Notes under the pieces: model-generated
The model's input: the letters and a program-made list of their open reading frames with translations, nothing else
The model's database searches: none
What the model was told of the DNA's origin: nothing
Assembly (NCBI GenBank): GCA_030043175.1
Contig: JASHYD010000730.1
Coordinates: 1 to 9,990, forward strand
Length of the DNA: 9,990 bases
Direction: 5' to 3'
Source: Xanthobacteraceae bacterium
GTDB lineage: Bacteria > Pseudomonadota > Alphaproteobacteria > Rhizobiales > Xanthobacteraceae
Position numbers and translations under genes: made by a program
Shown: piece after piece, positions 6,489 to 9,990 of the stretch
Layout: every line of letters begins with the position of its first letter
Position numbering within the stretch: position 1 is the first letter of the stretch

Positions 6489-6804
6489 ATCTGTTACGCC
6501 GTGGTCGGGCTGTTCCGGTCGCGCGCAGCCTTGCAAACCGAAGTTCTCGCCCTTCGGCATCAGCTCAATGTGCTGAGGCGTAGAGCGCCCAAGCGGGTAT
6601 ATCGATCGCCTGGCGTTTGCGGGGCTCTATCACCTGGCTTCCGAGGTGTTGGACGCGGTGAAAATCCTCAAGCCGGAGACCATCATCAGATGGCATCGCG
6701 CTGGGTTTCGAGCCCGGTGGCGCTCTAAATCAAGGCCGCGCGGCGGCTTCGAGCGCTCCGGCTGCCACACCACGCCGCGAGGAACAAGGAAGCGGTGGAA
6801 ATAG
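6489..6804 (+). pseudogene. Transposase/integrase remnant, frameshifted and truncated
   Basis: The N-terminal end of an insertion-sequence integrase-type (DDE, rve-domain) transposase. One frame encodes ICYAVVGLFRSRAALQTEV and then LALRHQLNVLRRRAPKR (6489-6596). The match then continues in the +1 frame from about 6598 with DRLAFAGLYHLASEVLDAV and then KPETIIRWHRAGFRARWRSK to SRPRGG (ending 6747). After that the sequence no longer resembles the family, and the frame stops at TAG 6802-6804. Complete members, as I recall them, are about 300-350 residues with the catalytic DDE residues in the missing part, so this copy cannot transpose. I see no terminal inverted repeats. The family match is from memory of rhizobial transposases. 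Confidence 0.75.
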
Positions 6805-6949
6805 TGAGGTAACTGCCGCCGCACCGCGCAAAACTGAATGTCCGTCTCAGCCAGAAGAAGCCCACTGTCGCCGCTTCCGGCATTTTACTGCGAGGCGCTA
6901 CACTGCTTGCCTTGGTGCTGAGATCAATAATCTCGATGCTCGTGGCCTG

Positions 6950-7231
6950 ATGGCGCCGCTCGAGTGCCCGCTGCTCGACGAGCCCACGCTGGGATTGGCT
7001 CCGGTGACCGTCGACGAGATCAGCGAGACTATCAAACGGCTTGCGCGGTCGAGCCTCTCCACCCTGCTCGCGGAGCAGAATGCCGTCATGGCGCTGAATG
7101 TCGCGGAGCCGGCCTATGTATTGGCCTCCGGCCGCATTGCTGCCGACGGAACACCGCAGTCATTGCGCGATACGCCCGTTATTCAGCAGGTTTACTTCGG
7201 GGCGACACCGGCTTTGCCTCGACGTGCGTAG
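6950..7231 (+). pseudogene. livF: C-terminal fragment of a LivF-type branched-chain amino acid ABC ATPase
   Basis: These 93 codons match the last third of LivF, the ATPase of high-affinity branched-chain amino acid (or amide) importers. Seen are the Walker B/D-loop region LLDEPTLGLAP, then LLAEQNAVMALNVAEPAYVL, then SGRIAADGTPQSL and a short tail. Walker A, the Q-loop and the LSGGE signature, which should precede them, are absent: upstream codons (from about 6898) encode an unrelated sequence. LivF is normally about 235-240 residues, so roughly 60 percent is gone. The fragment begins about 150 bases after the transposase remnant, suggesting that insertion and deletion removed the front of the gene. 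A short translated product is possible but could not bind ATP. Confidence 0.8.
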
Positions 7232-7375
7232 GGCAGCTTGCGCGTGTCCTTTGCATCCACCGGCGACGGTTCATATGCATTCGAGAGCGTGATCCTTTCA
7301 AACGCGGAGTGCCCAATTTATTGCACTTCCTCGGAGTGAGACGTGTTGCTAGTGTTCAAGTAGTGCCAGTTGAGA

Positions 7376-7404
7376 GGGACATGATGATCGGGCCACGGTA
7401 TAAA
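7376..7404 (+). promoter_or_regulatory. Candidate sigma-70-type promoter of the right-hand ABC operon
   Basis: GGGACA (7376-7381) and TATAAA (7399-7404) are 17 bases apart and match the -35 and -10 consensus at 4/6 and 5/6 positions. Transcription would start near 7411, leaving a leader of about 175 bases before the ATPase start codon. Found by eye. Confidence 0.35.
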
Positions 7405-7459
7405 CATAGGCGCCGTTCTGGCGGTGCACGACACCTCATCACCCCGGGTGCGCTCGCCC

Positions 7460-7514
7460 CAGGTGTGGTGCAACTCGGGCGCAGCGGTGCCCGAGTTGAT
7501 CGCCTGCACACCTG
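7460..7514 (+). repeat. Nested inverted repeat in the 5' leader of the ABC operon
   Basis: A perfect 10-bp inverted repeat, CAACTCGGGC (7471-7480) and GCCCGAGTTG (7489-7498), is separated by eight bases. It is flanked by a second perfect pair, CAGGTGT (7460-7466) and ACACCTG (7508-7514). Together they can fold into a long two-stage stem-loop, starting about 50 bases after the proposed transcription start and ending about 70 bases before the ATPase ATG. It could be an operator for a dimeric regulator, an RNA leader element, or an old terminator. No T-run follows. Confidence 0.6.
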
Positions 7515-7585
7515 CGGAGCCAAACGCTGCGATCGTGGCGTCTGGGGTGCGTCAGTGCCCGTTGAGAATTGCGCCGAGGTAGACA

Positions 7586-8401
7586 ATGCACAAGTCCCCG
7601 CGATTGTGCGAGATCGTTCCGGCCATTGAGCTCGCCGGTATTTCAAAGACATTCGTTACGACATCGGGTGAACTTGTGCATGCGCTGGACAATACCAGCC
7701 TGGCGATAAACCCCGGAGAGTTCATCACAGTGGTGGGTGCATCAGGATGTGGCAAGACCACCCTGTTGCGACTGATCGCAGGCCTCGAGCGGTGCACATC
7801 GGGAACGATTGCCGTAAACGGCGAGCGGCAGGTCGGACCGTCCGAGCAGGCCGGAATCGTGTTTCAGGACCCCACTCTGCTGCCTTGGCGGACGGTGCTT
7901 CAGAACGTGCTGCTGCCGGTCGAAGTACTCAGGCTTGACCCGCGCACATACGGCAGCAGGGCCAAGGCACTTCTCGATACCGTCGGTCTCAAGGACTTCG
8001 AGAACAAGTACCCCCACGAACTTTCGGGCGGCATGCGGCAGCGCGTAGCGATTGCGCGCGCTCTCGTCAACGACCCGGCGATGCTGCTGATGGATGAGCC
8101 GTTCGGCGCGCTCGATGCACTCACCCGCGATCAGATGAACTTGGAACTCCTGGACATCTGGTCGGCGACGCAGAAGACGGTGCTGCTGATTACCCACTCG
8201 ATCACCGAATCGGCGTTCCTGGCTGATCGGGTAATCGTCATGTCGCCGCGGCCTGGCCGGGTTGTCGAGGAACTTGCGATCGGGTTGCCGCGGCCACGCA
8301 CCCTCGACATGATCAATAATGAAGAATTCGGCAAGTACGTCCGCCGCATCCGCGGGCTGCTGGATGCTGGAGCACACAAGCGCAACGGGAGCCGGCCATG
8401 A
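7586..8401 (+). CDS. ABC transporter ATP-binding protein, NitT/TauT (SsuB/TauB-like) family
   Basis: A 271-residue cytoplasmic ATPase for the importer encoded next to it. Motifs are complete: Walker A GASGCGKTT (51-59), Q-loop Gln94 in IVFQDPTLLPW, signature LSGGMRQR (146-153), Walker B MLLMDEP (166-172), D-loop GALD (174-177) and switch His204. The C-terminal LPRPR motif (234-238) is shared with the left-hand ATPase, of which this is an evident paralogue. The ATG at 7586 follows GAGG (7576-7579) with a six-base spacer. The family-like sequence begins at about residue 12 (PAIELAGISKTF), so the first 11 residues are an extension. The stop overlaps the permease start as ATGA, indicating translational coupling. 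Ligand unknown. Confidence 0.95.
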   Translation: MHKSPRLCEIVPAIELAGISKTFVTTSGELVHALDNTSLAINPGEFITVVGASGCGKTTLLRLIAGLERCTSGTIAVNGERQVGPSEQAGIVFQDPTLLPWRTVLQNVLLPVEVLRLDPRTYGSRAKALLDTVGLKDFENKYPHELSGGMRQRVAIARALVNDPAMLLMDEPFGALDALTRDQMNLELLDIWSATQKTVLLITHSITESAFLADRVIVMSPRPGRVVEELAIGLPRPRTLDMINNEEFGKYVRRIRGLLDAGAHKRNGSRP

Positions 8402-9240
8402 CTGTACAGACCGAAGGCGCGATTGTCAGCGTTGGGCCGGACCTGCAGCTCGCACGCACGCCATTCTGGAACCGCGTCTCGGGTAGGCTCGTGTCTCCGT
8501 TGTCTGCCGCTGTGCTGATCGCCTATTGGGAACTCCATGTCCGCGTTTTCAACGTGGATGCGCTGCTGCTGCCGCCGCCCAGCCAGATCGCTCTTTCGTT
8601 CTGGAGCGGCATGACGAGCGGCCTGTTCCTCGGTCATTTCGCGACGACGGTTTTCAGGGCGCTCTCAGGCTTCGCCGTTGCCGCGGTGTTCGGTGTCGCG
8701 CTTGGCGCCCTCATCTGCCAGTTCCGGATCGTCGAGAAGACCGTCTATCCGTGGGTCGTCGCTCTGCAGACGGTGCCGAAGATCGCGATCGCTCCGCTGA
8801 TCCTCGTGTGGTGCGGCTACGGGTCTCTTTCAAAGATCGTAACGGCGACGCTCGTGGCGCTCTTCCCCGTGCTCGTCAACACCATCATCGGCCTGCGAAG
8901 CTGCGAGCCCGGCAAGCTCGATCTCATGCGCTCGCTCAAGGCGAGCAGATGGCAGACGTTCCGCATGGTCGAATTGCCGAATGCGCTGCCGTTCATCTTC
9001 GCCGGACTGAGCGTCGCAGTGGTATTCAGCATCCTCGGCGCTTTGGTCGGAGAGTTTGTCGGATCGAAGGACGGCATCGGGTTTCTGATCCTCGATGCCA
9101 ACTATCAGCTTAACATTCCGCGCGTGTTCGCACTGCTGATCCTGCTTGCGCTGTACGGGATCGGCTGCCACCTGCTTTTGCAGCACGCACACCGCAGGCT
9201 CGTGTTCTGGAATGAACCCCGGAGCGTGACGTCGGCCTGA
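8398..9240 (+). CDS. ABC transporter permease, NitT/TauT (SsuC/TauC-like) family
   Basis: A complete 280-residue inner-membrane permease, normal length for the family. Hydrophobic segments lie near residues 31-48, 82-105, 115-140, 145-166, 197-221 and 241-262, giving about six membrane spans. The motif TVPKIAIAPLILVWCG (125-140) and the EAA loop from about 170, ending ELPNALPFIFAG (192-203), match SsuC/TauC-type channels. The ATG overlaps the ATPase stop by four bases. A binding-protein gene follows after 45 bases, completing an importer operon. The fragmentary left-edge permease shares the same motif layout. Confidence 0.95.
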   Translation: MTVQTEGAIVSVGPDLQLARTPFWNRVSGRLVSPLSAAVLIAYWELHVRVFNVDALLLPPPSQIALSFWSGMTSGLFLGHFATTVFRALSGFAVAAVFGVALGALICQFRIVEKTVYPWVVALQTVPKIAIAPLILVWCGYGSLSKIVTATLVALFPVLVNTIIGLRSCEPGKLDLMRSLKASRWQTFRMVELPNALPFIFAGLSVAVVFSILGALVGEFVGSKDGIGFLILDANYQLNIPRVFALLILLALYGIGCHLLLQHAHRRLVFWNEPRSVTSA

Positions 9241-9285
9241 ACGGCGGCCACTGCATCGATGTTACTTGACGACAGGAGAGACCAC

Positions 9286-9990
9286 ATGCGGAGTTTCCGA
9301 TACGCCCAGTTGATCGGCCTTGCCGCCGGCGTCCTCCTGACCGGCCGGACTGCGGCATATGCCGAAAAGCTCGTCTTCTCTCCCACGACGACGGATATCT
9401 CCGTCGGCCATGCCGCACATTCCTCGCTGCCGCGCTATCTCAAATGCTGGGAGAACGAGGGTCTCGACGTGGACGTCGTGGGTATCCAGGGCGCCACAGC
9501 GGGCATGCAGCAGATCGCCGCCAAGAACATCGCCTTCGCCAACGTCGGGCCCGAGGTGCTGATGATGGCGCGGGCAAGGGGCGCCAAGGTCAAGGCGATC
9601 TACACCTATTCGCGCAGCACCATCTATCGGGCTGTCGCCCTCAAGAACTCGGGCATCACCAGGACCGAGGACTTGCGCGGCAAGACCATGGGCGTAATCG
9701 CCATGTCCACGGGCGCCGTGCCGTATGGACGTCAGATGCTGCAAGCCGCCAGGATTGACCCCGAGAAGGACGTGCAGTGGCTCCCGATCGGCGAAGGCGC
9801 CCAGGCGACGCTCGCTCTGAAGCGGCGTGACGCGGCGGCATGGTTCGCCTGGGACACCGCGGTCGCCCAGGTCGAGGCACAAGGCACAGAGCTCGTGCAC
9901 ATCAAGCCACCCTATTTTGACGACCTGATCGGCAATGTCATCGTCGCCCACGAGGACTTTCTCGCCAAAAACAAGGAGACCGCCATCAAA
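9286..9990 (+). CDS. ABC transporter substrate-binding protein (NMT1/SsuA-like), partial at right edge
   Basis: The periplasmic ligand-capture subunit of the right-hand importer. The visible 235 residues start with a Sec signal peptide: a short basic N-terminus (MRSFR), a hydrophobic core (LIGLAAGVLLTG) and a likely cleavage after AYA (24-26). The mature part shows features of the NMT1/SsuA-like fold: a first strand with LVFSPTTTDI, then a stretch ending in WENEGLDVDVV (about 55-65), GATAGMQQIAAKNIAFANVG (69-88) around the ligand pocket, and DLRGKTMGVIAMSTG (129-143) crossing to the second lobe. The ATG at 9286 is backed by AGGAG (9274-9278) seven bases upstream. The frame is open at the right edge; perhaps 80-110 residues are missing. 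The ligand cannot be named; members of this family bind sulfonates, nitrate, aromatic acids or pyrimidines. Confidence 0.93.
   Translation, partial: MRSFRYAQLIGLAAGVLLTGRTAAYAEKLVFSPTTTDISVGHAAHSSLPRYLKCWENEGLDVDVVGIQGATAGMQQIAAKNIAFANVGPEVLMMARARGAKVKAIYTYSRSTIYRAVALKNSGITRTEDLRGKTMGVIAMSTGAVPYGRQMLQAARIDPEKDVQWLPIGEGAQATLALKRRDAAAWFAWDTAVAQVEAQGTELVHIKPPYFDDLIGNVIVAHEDFLAKNKETAIK

Larger units (their letters stand above)
7232..7585 (+). promoter_or_regulatory. Upstream region and leader of the right-hand ABC operon
   Basis: This 354-base stretch contains no supported gene. It holds a candidate promoter (7376-7404), a strong inverted repeat (7460-7514) and the ribosome binding site of the next gene. 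Near 7303-7340 the word CGGAGTG occurs twice in direct orientation around a short inverted repeat (AGTGC, ten bases, GCACT), which might be a regulator site. Frames crossing this region are arginine-rich and look spurious. Confidence 0.5.

Noticed and set aside
7460..7514. Intrinsic terminator reading of the leader hairpin
   Set aside because: No T-rich tract follows the stem on the plus strand, so it is kept as an unspecified regulatory structure.
6964..7629. 221-codon plus-strand frame across the LivF remnant and leader
   Set aside because: It is out of frame with the recognisable LivF segment and then crosses non-coding leader; rich in Arg and Cys, no family match.
1..9990. tRNA, rRNA or CRISPR array
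   Set aside because: No regularly spaced repeats, cloverleaf-like arms or rRNA core words were seen on either strand.

Overview
The window looks like a GC-rich alphaproteobacterial chromosome or large plasmid, probably from the Rhizobiales (Bradyrhizobium/Mesorhizobium type). This is inferred from base composition, the many GTG starts, the gene families, and an insertion-sequence remnant of a kind I associate with rhizobia. No RNA gene or CRISPR array is visible.

Left part (1-3709, minus strand). A tightly packed operon reads right to left: a 786-residue molybdenum hydroxylase large subunit (xanthine dehydrogenase/aldehyde oxidase/CoxL superfamily), then an ABC ATPase and an ABC permease of the NitT/TauT (nitrate/sulfonate/taurine-type) import family. 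The permease runs off the left edge. The three genes overlap by 4 and 11 bases. A plausible promoter lies about 35 bases before the first gene. The FeS and FAD subunits that usually accompany such a large subunit are not in the window.

Middle part (3710-7585). Gene density falls. It holds a 608-base gap with two adjacent stem-loops; an intact glutathione S-transferase gene (minus) with a strong ribosome binding site; a short C-terminal-looking ORF remnant; a SAM-dependent methyltransferase split by one in-frame TAA; a frameshifted and truncated transposase; and the C-terminal third of a LivF-type ATPase (branched-chain amino acid importer). This looks like a decaying, rearranged zone between two functional transport clusters.

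Right part (7586-9990, plus strand). A second NitT/TauT-type importer runs ATPase, permease, periplasmic substrate-binding protein (cut by the right edge). ATPase and permease overlap by ATGA. A candidate promoter and a long 5' leader with a perfect 10-bp inverted repeat precede it. The left and right importers are clearly paralogous at the ATPase and permease level. Their ligands cannot be read from the sequence. The left one, coupled to a molybdenum hydroxylase, may import an aromatic, N-heterocyclic or aldehyde-type compound that the enzyme oxidises, but that is inference.
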